A DNA stretch of 64,000 nt from Planctomycetota bacterium (lineage in GTDB: Bacteria > Planctomycetota > UBA1135): contig QQUA01000009.1 in NCBI GenBank assembly GCA_008501825.1, positions 217,857 through 281,856 of the forward strand, read 5' to 3'. Positions within the stretch are counted from its first letter, which is position 1; each line of letters opens with the position of its first letter. Both the position numbers and the translations under genes were made by a program. The notes below the pieces were generated by a model. It did not search any database. It was not told the origin of the DNA and saw only the letters and a list, made by a program, of their open reading frames with translations. Shown piece by piece: positions 16,537 to 25,491 of this stretch.

Positions 16537-17301
16537 CTAGGAAGCCGGAGCGGCGTCCAAAATCGGGCCGAACTGCTCCACGGAAAGGGAAGCTCCTCCG
16601 ACCAGAAGGCCATCGACGTCCGGCTGGGCCATCAACTCGGTGGCGTTTGCCGGCTTGACGCTTCCGCCGTAAAGAAGCGGCATGTCGGCGGCGACCGAGT
16701 CCCCCAGGATACCCGCAACCAGCCGCCTTAGCTCAGCGTGAGCTTCTTGGGCGGTGTCGGGAGTGGCGGTGCGGCCGGTGCCGATCGCCCAAACCGGTTC
16801 ATAAGCGATGCTGATCCGCTCCACCATGTTGGGCTTGACCTTGGCCAGAGCCATTTTCGCTTGCCGCTCCAACACTTCGAAGGTGCGACCGGCTTCCCGC
16901 TCTTCCAAGGTCTCGCCGACGCAAAGCATGACTTCCAACTTGGCCCGAAGGACCGAAATCAACTTGGCGCCGATCCGCTCATCGCTTTCGCCGAATACGT
17001 GCCGGCGCTCGGAGTGGCCGACCAGGACCACTTGCGCTCCCATGTCCCGGAGCATCGGGGCACTGACCTCGCCGGTGAAAGCGCCTTCCTTCTGCTCGTG
17101 GCAATTTTGGGCGCCAAGCACCACCGAACTGCCCTTCAAGTTGCGGCGGACGTGATCGAGGTGCAGAAAGGTCGGGAACAAGATGCAACGGCGACCGGTG
17201 GCCTCCCCTTGGCGGGCGGCCACTTCCCTGGCCAAGGCGGAAGCTTTCCGCTTGGTCAGGTGCATCTTCCAATTCCCGGCGATGACCGGTGTGCGGGACA
17301 T
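16537..17301 (-). CDS. tpiA: Triose-phosphate isomerase
   Basis: Interconverts dihydroxyacetone phosphate and glyceraldehyde 3-phosphate. Catalytic Lys is in GNWKMH, His in GHSERRHVFGE, Glu in AYEPVWAIGTG, and the phosphate loop is LYGGSVKPANA. 254 residues when started at ATG 17301, which places NWKM at the normal distance from the N-terminus. An upstream frame would add 10 residues. Located between aroF and secG. Confidence 0.96.
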   Translation of the reverse strand: MSRTPVIAGNWKMHLTKRKASALAREVAARQGEATGRRCILFPTFLHLDHVRRNLKGSSVVLGAQNCHEQKEGAFTGEVSAPMLRDMGAQVVLVGHSERRHVFGESDERIGAKLISVLRAKLEVMLCVGETLEEREAGRTFEVLERQAKMALAKVKPNMVERISIAYEPVWAIGTGRTATPDTAQEAHAELRRLVAGILGDSVAADMPLLYGGSVKPANATELMAQPDVDGLLVGGASLSVEQFGPILDAAPAS

Positions 17302-17363
17302 TGAGGTATTCGGGTTCGGAATGCCCCCCAAGGGGGGATTCGGGATGAGAGAAGCGGGAAAGC

Positions 17364-18518
17364 TTAGCAGGCCAGCTCGGCCCTGTCCTGACTGCCGTCG
17401 CCGGATTCAGAAACCTGGGTTTGGGCCGCGCCTTCAGTCACTTCCGAAGGCGTAGCTTTCGATGCCGGCAAGCGGGCCAGACGGCGGCCGCCAGCGGCCA
17501 ACACTGCCTCGACCTGGTGGAGCGCTTGCCCAAAAGCCTTCGGATCCAGGGCCTGGCCAGCGTCGGACCAGGCTTGCCGAGGTTGGGGATGCACCTCGAC
17601 CATCAAGCCGTCGGCACCGGCGGCGGCGGCGGCGGCCATCATCGGCGCCACCAAATCGTGACGGCCGGTGCCATGAGAGGGATCGACCACCACCGGCAAG
17701 TGGGTTTGGGCCTGCAGGGCCGGGACCGCGGAAAGATCCAAAAGGTTGCGGACAGCCGGGTCGAAATGACGCAAACCTCTTTCACAAAGAAGGATGTCCG
17801 GGCAGCCGGCGGTCGCAACATATTCGGCCGCCAACAAGAATTCGGTCAGCGTGGCGCTCATCCCCCGCTTGAGCAGAACCGGCTTTCCGGCCCGCCCGGC
17901 AGCGCTGAGCAAGGCATAGTTCATCATGTTGCGGGAGCCGATTTGCAACATGTCGGCGTGTTCCGCCACCAACTCGACGTCGCGGGTGTCGAGGACTTCG
18001 GTCACGATCGGCAGGCCCGTTTGACGCCTGGCTTCCGCCAGCAACTCCAATCCGGGCTGTCCCAGCCCCTGAAATGCGTAGGGCGAGGTCCGCGGCTTGA
18101 AAGCGCCGCCACGAAGGGCGGTGGCCCCGGCAGCAGCCACGGCTTTGGCCAGCGGAATCAATTGCTCCGGGCTTTCCACCGAACAAGGCCCGGCGATGGC
18201 CGCCAAGCTTTGGCGTCCGAAACAGGCTGGCCCAAGCTGCAAATGCCGTCGTGACCGGCCTCGCCGGGCGACTTCCCAATACGGCTGCTCGCTGGTGAGG
18301 AGGGTTTCAACAACCGGAATCGCTTGTAAAGCTACCTTGACTGCCTTGGGATCCTCGCTGGCTTCCAGCACCACCTCCAAGGCCCGTTGCGGGTGCGGCG
18401 TGTGTCCGGCGGGAATGTCTCGGAGCACGGCGCCATGAGCCCGGGCAACCTGGTGAACGGTTGCCAGAGCAGCCTCGCGATCGGAGGCGACCAAACCCGC
18501 ACGGAGCAGGAGGATCAC
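17364..18518 (-). CDS. aroF: 3-deoxy-7-phosphoheptulonate synthase, type I-beta
   Basis: First enzyme of the shikimate pathway, joining phosphoenolpyruvate and erythrose 4-phosphate. Residues 1-75 form a ferredoxin-like regulatory domain ([18 protein letters not shown]), as in type I-beta enzymes. The barrel begins [13 protein letters not shown] and includes [37 protein letters not shown] and [14 protein letters not shown], the conserved metal and substrate residues. The length (384) is slightly long because of a poorly conserved C-terminal tail of about 45 residues. Its 179-base divergent gap with dgt probably holds promoters for both directions. Confidence 0.93.
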   Translation of the reverse strand: MILLLRAGLVASDREAALATVHQVARAHGAVLRDIPAGHTPHPQRALEVVLEASEDPKAVKVALQAIPVVETLLTSEQPYWEVARRGRSRRHLQLGPACFGRQSLAAIAGPCSVESPEQLIPLAKAVAAAGATALRGGAFKPRTSPYAFQGLGQPGLELLAEARRQTGLPIVTEVLDTRDVELVAEHADMLQIGSRNMMNYALLSAAGRAGKPVLLKRGMSATLTEFLLAAEYVATAGCPDILLCERGLRHFDPAVRNLLDLSAVPALQAQTHLPVVVDPSHGTGRHDLVAPMMAAAAAAGADGLMVEVHPQPRQAWSDAGQALDPKAFGQALHQVEAVLAAGGRRLARLPASKATPSEVTEGAAQTQVSESGDGSQDRAELAC

Positions 18519-18697
18519 AGCTTTTCGGCCTTTCTTGGACCCGGGGGCCCGCAGACAAAGGGGAAAGATTATTAAGGTGAGGCCGGTAGGCGGTCAATCC
18601 CCTTTCGTAGCGGCCCCCATTTCATGCTGGTGGGCCAAAGACTTGGAGGAAAGATTGTCACCTGGCAGCCCCCACTTCGTCTGCCTCTACGACCCCC

Positions 18698-19831
18698 ATG
18701 CGCCGCGAGAAAAAAGAAGCCTTGGAGGCTGAATGCCTTCATCCCGCCGCCAGCAAGGCCGCGGAATCCGCCGGCCGAGTGTATCCGGAGCCGGAAGATC
18801 CTCTGCGAACATGTTTCGAGCGAGATCGGGACCGGATCATTCATTGCTCCGCCTTCCGGCGCTTGGAGTACAAAACCCAGGTTTTCGTCAATCACGTCGG
18901 AGATCACCATCGAACCCGCCTGACCCATTCGCTGGAGGTGGTGCAGGTGGCCCGTTCTCTGGCCAACGGCTTGGATTTGAACGAAGCTCTGGTGGAAGCG
19001 GTGGCCTTGGCCCACGACGTCGGCCACCCCCCTTGCGGCCACACTGGGGAAAAGCGCTTGCATCAATGGATGAAGGATCACGGCGGCTTCAACCACAACG
19101 TGCAGGCAATTCGGGTCGTGACCTTGTTGGAACAGCGCAGCCCGGCTTATCCCGGCTTGAATTTGACTCAGGAAGTCTTGCAGTGTCTGCGAAAACATCA
19201 AAAGGCGGAAGATCCGGCCACCGGCCGGCAAATGCGGCATCCTCGACTGGAGATGCAGTTGGTGGATTTGGCCGACAGTACCGCTTATCACTACCACGAT
19301 TTGGACGACGGCTTGCGAGCTGGAATTTTGGATCCCAAGGCCATGGAGCGAGAGCTGCCGCTGTGGGCCATGGCTACGGATCAAGTGCGCCGGGAGTTTC
19401 CCGAACATCAAGACATGGGCGAGATGCTCTGGCGGCGAGCGGCCAACGAAGTTTTGAGTTTGGCGATTCACGATATTCAGGATGAATCCGTCGCTCGCTT
19501 GGAGGCAGCGAAACCCGATTCCGCCTTGGCCGCCCAGGAACATCCGCAGCGCTTGATCGGCCATTCAAAGGAATTCAAAGGCATGGTGGCTCAGCTACAC
19601 GAGTATCTCTATGCCAACATGTACTACGACGATCGAATCAACTGGTTCGTACGTCGCTCCACCGACTTGGTGGAGAAAGTTTTCGAAGCCTTGCTGGAAC
19701 ATCCGCAACAAGTTCCCGAACGGTTTCACGAAAACGCCGACTCCCTGCATCGGGCGGTTTGCGATTACGTTTCCGGCATGACCGATCGCTACGTAGAAGT
19801 CGCCGCCCGGCAGTTGGGTATAATTCCGTAA
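18698..19831 (+). CDS. dgt: dGTP triphosphohydrolase-like HD-domain protein
   Basis: HD-superfamily phosphohydrolase of the deoxynucleoside triphosphatase group. RDRIIHCSAFRRLEYKTQVF is the family's N-terminal signature. The metal-binding HD motif is spread over THSLEVVQ and ALAHDVGHPPCGHTGE, with the final Asp in LVDLADSTAYHYHDLDDG. 377 residues matches the shorter class of dGTPases. It hydrolyses dNTPs to nucleoside and triphosphate. The start ATG lies shortly after the divergent aroF promoter region. Confidence 0.93.
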   Translation: MRREKKEALEAECLHPAASKAAESAGRVYPEPEDPLRTCFERDRDRIIHCSAFRRLEYKTQVFVNHVGDHHRTRLTHSLEVVQVARSLANGLDLNEALVEAVALAHDVGHPPCGHTGEKRLHQWMKDHGGFNHNVQAIRVVTLLEQRSPAYPGLNLTQEVLQCLRKHQKAEDPATGRQMRHPRLEMQLVDLADSTAYHYHDLDDGLRAGILDPKAMERELPLWAMATDQVRREFPEHQDMGEMLWRRAANEVLSLAIHDIQDESVARLEAAKPDSALAAQEHPQRLIGHSKEFKGMVAQLHEYLYANMYYDDRINWFVRRSTDLVEKVFEALLEHPQQVPERFHENADSLHRAVCDYVSGMTDRYVEVAARQLGIIP

Positions 19832-19871
19832 CCAAATGGGAAGCACTTCAGCGTCCTAAAAAACTTTCGCC

Positions 19872-20381
19872 ATGAAACTAGTCTTGCAAGAGAATTCCAG
19901 ACTCGCCGTTTTGGCATTGACTTTGGTTTTTTTCGGCTTCTCCGATTCGGCCTGGTCTCAAATTCACCGACCAAAAGATTTCATTACCATGACCTTCGCC
20001 AATCCGAATCCGAATGAAATGGAAACTTCCTTTCATTTTCTCGGCATATTCCGAAAGCCCCATAGCCATGAAATACAGCAATTCAACTCAGAGTTCGCTG
20101 TTCCGGCTTACACCCAGGCAAACGCAGCCGCGAAGTTTGCCGAAGACATGATGGCTTTGGACGGCTTGAATTCCGAGTCTTGCCAAGCCATCGGTCCTTT
20201 GCTTGTATTGAAACAAGAATGGACCTATGCGTGCCTGGCCGTCCAAGGTCACGGAATGGACGTACGGCTGTCGGGCTCCAGAGACTATCGGCAATTTAGA
20301 ATCAAAATCATGCGATCTGATCGGCTCCATACCGAGATGCAGGTTATGACTCGAAAACAACCAAGGGAATTTCTGGCTTAA
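19872..20381 (+). CDS. Secreted protein of unknown function
   Basis: 169 residues with a signal peptide-like start (RLAVLALTLVFFGFSDSAWS, likely cleaved near AWSQ). The mature part is a mixed alpha/beta stretch with two cysteines and no motif that I recognise. It follows dgt by 40 bases and may be cotranscribed with it. The stop codon overlaps the convergent small gene at 20378. Confidence 0.55.
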   Translation: MKLVLQENSRLAVLALTLVFFGFSDSAWSQIHRPKDFITMTFANPNPNEMETSFHFLGIFRKPHSHEIQQFNSEFAVPAYTQANAAAKFAEDMMALDGLNSESCQAIGPLLVLKQEWTYACLAVQGHGMDVRLSGSRDYRQFRIKIMRSDRLHTEMQVMTRKQPREFLA

Positions 20382-20503
20382 GGGGATCCCTTCAATTTCT
20401 CCAAGACCTCCCGTCGAAACTTGCTTTGCTCCTGAGCCAAGCGGAAGACTTGGTAAAGAAGCATGACGTTGAGAATGATCAGGATGACGAGGCCTTCGGT
20501 CAT
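20378..20503 (-). CDS. Small single-pass membrane protein (41 residues)
   Basis: A short frame begins MTEGLVILIILNVMLLYQVF, a clear membrane segment, and continues with an amphipathic charged helix (RLAQEQSKFRREVLEKLKGS). This layout resembles small regulatory membrane proteins. No good ribosome site precedes the ATG, and its stop overlaps that of the convergent gene, so it could be a chance frame. The strong hydrophobic-then-amphipathic pattern is the only support. Confidence 0.4.
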   Translation of the reverse strand: MTEGLVILIILNVMLLYQVFRLAQEQSKFRREVLEKLKGSP

Positions 20504-20628
20504 GAGAAAACATACGGTTCACGGCCAGGGAACTTCACGGTTTTGAGGTTTCTAAATCGAAAGAACTCTATATAGTCGGAAATAAATAATAGGACTCGGA
20601 AACCGAAGGGCGCGAGTCAAACGACCAA

Positions 20629-20658
20629 GTGGGCCGGCACCCGAAAGTACCGGCCCAC
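20629..20658 (-). terminator. Hairpin downstream of the small membrane gene
   Basis: GTGGGCCGG at 20629-20637 pairs perfectly with CCGGCCCAC at 20650-20658. It lies 35 bases past the stop of the membrane-protein gene at 20693, but only scattered T residues follow on the minus strand, so it is a weak terminator candidate. Confidence 0.45.
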
Positions 20659-20692
20659 CACCAAGGATCATTCAGATTCAACTGGTGGCTGG

Positions 20693-20977
20693 CTAGGACC
20701 GAGCCAGATCCACCATGAAGTATCGTCCAAGGAAGTAGGCCCCAAGTCCCATGAGGGCAAGGCCAGAAATCAAAAGTGGAAACCAATTCCCAACGGCGAA
20801 GCCGGCGTACCACGGAGTCACGGTGATGGTTACCGGCAATAACACCACACCGAGCACTACGCCTTGGGTACCGGCAACTTGGCTCAAAAGGGTCAGATTC
20901 AAATACAAAGCCAGCAAACACATACCCACGGAGAAGGAGATTCCTCCTACGACTAAGAAGTTCGCGACTCGCTTCAT
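20693..20977 (-). CDS. Small integral membrane protein
   Basis: 94 residues with three hydrophobic segments: FLVVGGISFSVGMCLLALYL, VVLGVVLLPVTITV, and one near the C-terminus from PLLISGLALMGLGAYFLG. No family recognised. ATG 20977 is preferred, with CAGGG 6 bases upstream, over an in-frame upstream start that adds a hydrophilic leader. It lies alone between a hairpin and the convergent end of thiD. Confidence 0.55.
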   Translation of the reverse strand: MKRVANFLVVGGISFSVGMCLLALYLNLTLLSQVAGTQGVVLGVVLLPVTITVTPWYAGFAVGNWFPLLISGLALMGLGAYFLGRYFMVDLARS

Positions 20978-21047
20978 GTTGAACCCTGATTCCTTGGGGA
21001 AGGCCATTTCATGATAACTAATTGTCAAGTTGTTGACCGCATCGGAT

Positions 21048-21872
21048 TCACAAATGCGGGCGCAGGCGACCGTCTTTCGCCGCCTCCAGCCAGGGCCGGA
21101 AACACCGTTTGGCCTCCATCACTGCTTCGGGCAACATAAGCCCTTTTGCAAGAAAACAGGCAATGGCAGTACTTAGGGCGCAGCCGGTACCGTGGACCGG
21201 GCGCGGCAAACATAACCTCGTTTCCGGGTACCAATTCCGCTGCCCATTTGCGGTCAGCAAAAGGTCGCCGAAATCCGGGCTTTGGGAGGGCAAGTGACCG
21301 CCCTTCACCAACACGGCTTGGACGCCGGCTTCCAACAACCGTTGGGCTCCCTCCTCCATGCCACCGACATCCTTGGCCACCACCCCGGTGAAGGCCGCCA
21401 ATTCCGGCAAATTCGGCGTCAACAAAGTCACCCGGGGAAACAACCGAGTTCGCATCGCCTGAATCCCGGCTGGAGTCAGCAAGAATAGACCGAGCCGGGC
21501 GCTCCGGGAGGCAAGGCCAACCGGATCGCAAACCACGGCAATCTCCGGCCGGGCTTCCAAGAACTTGGCCAAGACGTCCACTTGTGGAGCGTCCCCCAGG
21601 GCACCGGTCTTGACCGCCATTGGAGTTTGCCGCTCCAGCGCCGCCTTCACCGAAGCTACAAAAAACGAACGGGGAACCGCCTCAGTCGCTTGCAAACCGG
21701 AAGCATCCTGGGCCGTCAATACCGCCGGTACGGCACCGCCATCCAGACCGAGAGCGGCCATGACTTTGAGATCCAACTGCAGTCCGGCGCCGCCTCCAGG
21801 ATCGGAACCGGCTACCGATACGACGTAAGGAGCCGGGAGATCTTGTCCGCTTTTGGAATCTCCCGAAACCAT
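21048..21872 (-). CDS. thiD: Hydroxymethylpyrimidine (phosphate) kinase
   Basis: Ribokinase-like enzyme of thiamine synthesis that phosphorylates HMP and HMP-P. VAGSDPGGGAGLQLDLK at the N-terminus is the substrate-binding signature, and VHGTGCALSTAIA near the C-terminus is the ATP/anion-hole motif with the catalytic region intact. LLTPNLPELAAFTG is also typical. The ATG at 21872 follows the fabI stop by 2 bases. An alternative TTG at 21878 overlaps it. Cotranscribed with fabI although the pathways differ. Confidence 0.92.
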   Translation of the reverse strand: MVSGDSKSGQDLPAPYVVSVAGSDPGGGAGLQLDLKVMAALGLDGGAVPAVLTAQDASGLQATEAVPRSFFVASVKAALERQTPMAVKTGALGDAPQVDVLAKFLEARPEIAVVCDPVGLASRSARLGLFLLTPAGIQAMRTRLFPRVTLLTPNLPELAAFTGVVAKDVGGMEEGAQRLLEAGVQAVLVKGGHLPSQSPDFGDLLLTANGQRNWYPETRLCLPRPVHGTGCALSTAIACFLAKGLMLPEAVMEAKRCFRPWLEAAKDGRLRPHL

Positions 21873-21874
21873 GC

Positions 21875-22642
21875 TCAACCGAGGGAGCCGATGATGTGGT
21901 AGCCGTTGTCGACGTACAGCACTTCCCCGGTCACCGCGGAAGCCAGATCACTCAGCAAGAAGGCGGCGGCATTGCCGACTTCTTCCCCGGTCAAGCGCCG
22001 CTTCAACGGCGTGGCCTTTTCCTGTAAATCCAACTTCTCTTTCAAACCCTTGATCGCCGAAGAGGACAAGGTCTTGATTGGCCCGGCGCTCAAGGCGTTT
22101 ACCCGGATTCCTTTGGCGCCCAAATCAACCGCCAAATAACGAACGCTGGATTCCAACGCCGCCTTGGCCACCCCCATGACGTTGTAAGACGGCATGGCCC
22201 GGACCGAGCCGATGTAACTCAGAGTCAGGATCGAAGATCCTTCCTTGAGGTAAGGCTCGGCCGCTTTGCAAACCGCGGCAAGGGAATAGGCCGAGATGTC
22301 TTGGGCCAAGTGATATCCGCTCCGAGTGGTATCCATGAAGCGGCCTTCCAAATCTTCCTTGCGAGCGAAGGCTACCGCGTGGACGACGAAATCCAACTCA
22401 CCAAGATCTTCGGCGAAGCGCTCGAATGCGGTTTGAATACTCTCGTCGCTGGTCACGTCGCACACCACCGGCTCCCCGGCATGCAACCGTTCGGCCAAGC
22501 GGTGGGCCTTGCTGCGAAAGCGCTCGTTGGCCACCCCAAGCCGCATTTGACCGCCGTCACGGTGAACGGACTTGGCGATATGCCAGGCCAGACTGTGGGC
22601 GTTGGCAACTCCGAGGATGACTCCTTTCTTTCCTTCCAGCAT
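21875..22642 (-). CDS. fabI: Enoyl-[acyl-carrier-protein] reductase (NADH)
   Basis: Short-chain dehydrogenase fold enzyme that reduces enoyl-ACP in the last step of fatty-acid elongation. The N-terminal nucleotide region ILGVANAHSLAWHIAKS is the FabI form of the glycine motif. The catalytic pair is in SYNVMGVAKAAL (Tyr-x6-Lys), and the C-terminal SLGAKGIRVNALSAGPIKTL-type region is present. 255 residues, normal length. First gene of a two-gene operon with thiD. Confidence 0.94.
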   Translation of the reverse strand: MLEGKKGVILGVANAHSLAWHIAKSVHRDGGQMRLGVANERFRSKAHRLAERLHAGEPVVCDVTSDESIQTAFERFAEDLGELDFVVHAVAFARKEDLEGRFMDTTRSGYHLAQDISAYSLAAVCKAAEPYLKEGSSILTLSYIGSVRAMPSYNVMGVAKAALESSVRYLAVDLGAKGIRVNALSAGPIKTLSSSAIKGLKEKLDLQEKATPLKRRLTGEEVGNAAAFLLSDLASAVTGEVLYVDNGYHIIGSLG

Positions 22643-22742
22643 GGGGGGCCTCCGCGTGGCGGGCCGACCATTTTGGAGAAAAGGCGGTTCAGGGCAAGCG
22701 GCTTACATCGTTAACCTGGCGCCTTTGCGATGAGATCGAGTC

Positions 22743-24275
22743 TCAATTCCGGGCAAAGGCCAACACCGCGTAAGGCTCAGTATTCCCTACTTTGGCCTTG
22801 TAAACCTGACTGTCGCCGTGAATCACGCCCATACGCCGCAAAGCCGGACGGAAGGTTTTGAGGTTGAACTGAGTCACTTCGCAAAGCACCACCTGATCCA
22901 AGCCGGCGTCAAAATGGGCGGTCAAGTTCTCCAAGTGCTGCCAAAAGGCTTCCGAAAGGTGGTGCCGGCTGAAAACCTGCTTGGCATCCAAATCCAGGCT
23001 GCGCTCAAATGCAAAAAAGTAGCGTTGCACCACTCCGGTGATGCCATCACTTGGCTTGTAAGGCAATTCCTCGTGCCAAACCCGGCCCATAACCTCTCCG
23101 GAACGGCCGCGATGACGATGGCGAAGTTGGGCGATGGAATTGCGACCTTCTACTCTTTCCCAATCGGTGTGGCCTAAAGCCACGGCTTCATATTCCCCTT
23201 CCGCGGTTTCCAGCAGATCCCGCAGGGGATCGGCGACGAAATTCAACCAGCGTTGCACGGTGACCGAATCCCGTCCGTGGGGCGCACCTTCCTTGCGCTG
23301 AATCGAAATCCCCAAGAGGAAGCGGGAATTCTCGTGAGACCAGCGCGGCGCCCGGTGGCGGCGGGCCCAATCGTCCAATCCGTCCAAAATCCGGCCAAGA
23401 GTTTGCCGCTCTCGATATTGCAAATGGCCGATGGTGTTGCCGAACATCCCGACCACCAGCGAAGTCCCAGCCTCGATCGAAGGCAGGAGTTGAGCCCATT
23501 CTTCCGGCCGTTCCAGATCGCCGAGAATGGGGATGACGTTCAACCGTCCGCTTCGAACCTGCTCCTGAAAACCCTGGTAGATGTTGGCCACGGCCACCGA
23601 GAGCAACACCGGCGAGAAATCCAGAACCACGGCGCGAATGCAGCGGGATTTGTTTTCCTCCAGCAGCTCGCGCAGGACCCGCATGTCGGCAAAGCCCGAA
23701 CCGGTTCCGAGGCCGATGTAGACCAAATCGCCGCTTCCGGCCCAGCCGTTGGCGGCGGGACCGTACAGCTCACCGTAGGCGGCATCGCCGGCGGCGGCGT
23801 TGACCTCTCGATAGACCTCGTTGCTGGCGACGTTTAACCAGTTGTCAGGACCGCGGTGTGCGGTATAGAGGTTCTTATGGCTGATGCAGCGGTCCCTCTC
23901 CAGAGTGGCGAAGCCTGGCACGATCCAGCCCGACCAGGAGTTCGGTTGGAACCAAAGCTGCACGTAATTGGCGCCGTCTCGCCGCGCCACCGGACTCTCC
24001 TGCCGGTCCAAAATCCGCAGGCGAAAACACTTTTCACTGCCGGAACCCTCGGCTTTCCGGCCCCATCGCTCGTCCAAGACCAAAGCTTTACCGGCCGGCA
24101 CCTCAATCGGCCAGCGCTCGTGCTTGACCGCTTCCCGAAGTCGCGAGAGTGCTTGACGGGCAGCGCGCAACTTCTTTTCATCCAAGGGGTTATCGTAAAG
24201 ATGCTGAGCGATCCCCTGGGTGTTGCGCCACTGATTCAGGAGGAAGCGAGCGAGGGTATTGGTGTGGCTGGCCAT
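22743..24275 (-). CDS. EgtD-like SAM-dependent methyltransferase
   Basis: A 510-residue protein whose central part carries a class I methyltransferase core: LVYIGLGTGSGFAD (SAM glycine loop), AVVLDFSPVLLSVA (acidic strand) and GMFGNTIGHL. The last resembles the FLGSTIGN motif of histidine-specific methyltransferases of the EgtD family, which make hercynine for ergothioneine. The N-terminal ~170 residues are extra relative to EgtD and contain several Trp-rich stretches (WFQPNSWSGWIVPGF). No EgtB, EgtC or other ergothioneine gene is nearby, so the substrate is uncertain. It is divergent from the coiled-coil/ExbBD operon and shares a 163-base control region with it. Confidence 0.6.
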   Translation of the reverse strand: MASHTNTLARFLLNQWRNTQGIAQHLYDNPLDEKKLRAARQALSRLREAVKHERWPIEVPAGKALVLDERWGRKAEGSGSEKCFRLRILDRQESPVARRDGANYVQLWFQPNSWSGWIVPGFATLERDRCISHKNLYTAHRGPDNWLNVASNEVYREVNAAAGDAAYGELYGPAANGWAGSGDLVYIGLGTGSGFADMRVLRELLEENKSRCIRAVVLDFSPVLLSVAVANIYQGFQEQVRSGRLNVIPILGDLERPEEWAQLLPSIEAGTSLVVGMFGNTIGHLQYRERQTLGRILDGLDDWARRHRAPRWSHENSRFLLGISIQRKEGAPHGRDSVTVQRWLNFVADPLRDLLETAEGEYEAVALGHTDWERVEGRNSIAQLRHRHRGRSGEVMGRVWHEELPYKPSDGITGVVQRYFFAFERSLDLDAKQVFSRHHLSEAFWQHLENLTAHFDAGLDQVVLCEVTQFNLKTFRPALRRMGVIHGDSQVYKAKVGNTEPYAVLAFARN

Positions 24276-24290
24276 GTCGGTACCCCTGAG

Positions 24291-24344
24291 GTTTGTGACA
24301 GGGTCAGTGTCATCTTATACTCATCTTGTCACATGGTTACAAAC
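24291..24344 (+). promoter_or_regulatory. Promoter with nested inverted repeats
   Basis: TTGTGA at 24293-24298 and TATACT at 24316-24321 are spaced by exactly 17 bases, close to the sigma70 -35/-10 consensus. The -10 box is flanked by an inverted repeat, GTGACA (24295-24300) and TGTCAC (24327-24332), and further out by GTTTGT (24291-24296) and ACAAAC (24339-24344). This layout suits a repressor or activator site overlapping the promoter. It would drive the operon beginning at 24439; the divergent methyltransferase gene starts only 16 bases away, at 24275. Confidence 0.6.
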
Positions 24345-24438
24345 CAAGGGACGTTTCTTTCTACCCATCACCTTGCTCTGTGCGAACGTAGTAACACATG
24401 ACGTCCCTGGCTTCGCCTGTCCCGCCCACCGACCTGCC

Positions 24439-25488
24439 ATGAGCGCTTCTCTCAAAACCACCCTGTGCGCCGGCCTGCTACTCCTGCCGGCCTTCGGCCT
24501 CCCGGCCGCCGCCCAATCCGGCGATGAAGTCCCGGTCACCATCAAAGAACTGGACGTGGAAGGGGCGATTCGCGAGTTCGCCGAGTTCCAACGGCAGTTG
24601 GAACAACACCGCTCCGAAGTCGCCCAAGGCCAAAGCGCCGCCGTAGAAACCGCCCAGATGTTGCAGGAGCTACGGGACAACGCCGGGCCGGAAAACAACT
24701 ACAACGAAGGCGCGATTTTGAAAGCCATCGAAAACTACATTGATTCGGTGGTGGTGCCCCAGGTGGAGCTGGTCGATTTTCTGGAATCGCAACGCTACCG
24801 CATTAGTTATTACGCCAACATGATGGCGCGCTCGGTTCGGCCGGAAGACGTGGCTCTGATCTTCGGCACCGAAGACCAGAACGTCCGCGCCATCGGCATG
24901 AAAGTGCAAGAGCAAGCGGAGGCTCAGGAAGCCATCGCCGCTTTTATCGACAACTTGCCGGAAAACCAATTCGACAAGCAAACTTTCCGGCCGAGGCCGG
25001 GCATGTCGCAAGAGAACCGGCGCAAACTCACCGAATTGGAGTTTCGCTATCAAAACCTGAACAACGGCATGGAAATGGCGAAAAAGCGATTGGCCTTGGT
25101 TCGCCAGGCGCAACGCTTGACCAATTCCGGAGCCACCACCGCCGATTTGGACGTGGACCTCATCCTCGGCCAGATGTTCGGCGCTTTGGATCGAATTCGT
25201 TTGCAAATGAGTTCCGATCTGTTGCAGTTCGAGGTTTTCCTCGGACGATTCGCTCATTCCGCCCAAACCCAGGAAATCTTCCAGGCCTTCCAACGCTTGG
25301 TCGAAACTCAGGGAGGTTTGGATAACCCGAGTCCGGGTTTGGCCAGCGTCATGGATTGGTTGCAAGAAAGCTCCACGCGACACTTGCAAGTCGGCGTTTC
25401 CGGTCTGGAAAGCAGTTCCGGTTTCCAGGTTCGCCGCTCTTCCGACCTCCTGCGCGAGGCTTACCAAGGCGCACGCCCCGGCAATTGA
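24439..25488 (+). CDS. Periplasmic coiled-coil protein, first gene of Exb/Tol-like operon
   Basis: 349 residues with a signal peptide (LKTTLCAGLLLLPAFGLPAAA, cleavage probably before QSGDE). The mature protein is almost wholly helical with many charged heptad-like stretches (EFAEFQRQLEQHRSEVAQ, ELEFRYQNLNNGMEMAKKRL). No named domain was recognised. It is followed 3 bases later by another coiled-coil gene and then by exbB- and exbD-like genes, so it likely works in the periplasm with that proton-driven machine, but its role is not known. Confidence 0.6.
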   Translation: MSASLKTTLCAGLLLLPAFGLPAAAQSGDEVPVTIKELDVEGAIREFAEFQRQLEQHRSEVAQGQSAAVETAQMLQELRDNAGPENNYNEGAILKAIENYIDSVVVPQVELVDFLESQRYRISYYANMMARSVRPEDVALIFGTEDQNVRAIGMKVQEQAEAQEAIAAFIDNLPENQFDKQTFRPRPGMSQENRRKLTELEFRYQNLNNGMEMAKKRLALVRQAQRLTNSGATTADLDVDLILGQMFGALDRIRLQMSSDLLQFEVFLGRFAHSAQTQEIFQAFQRLVETQGGLDNPSPGLASVMDWLQESSTRHLQVGVSGLESSSGFQVRRSSDLLREAYQGARPGN

Positions 25489-25491
25489 TCG

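Noticed and set aside
17324..17337. C6-AA-G6 stem between tpiA and aroF as a terminator
   Set aside because: Loop of two bases and no T-run, so it is unlikely to terminate.
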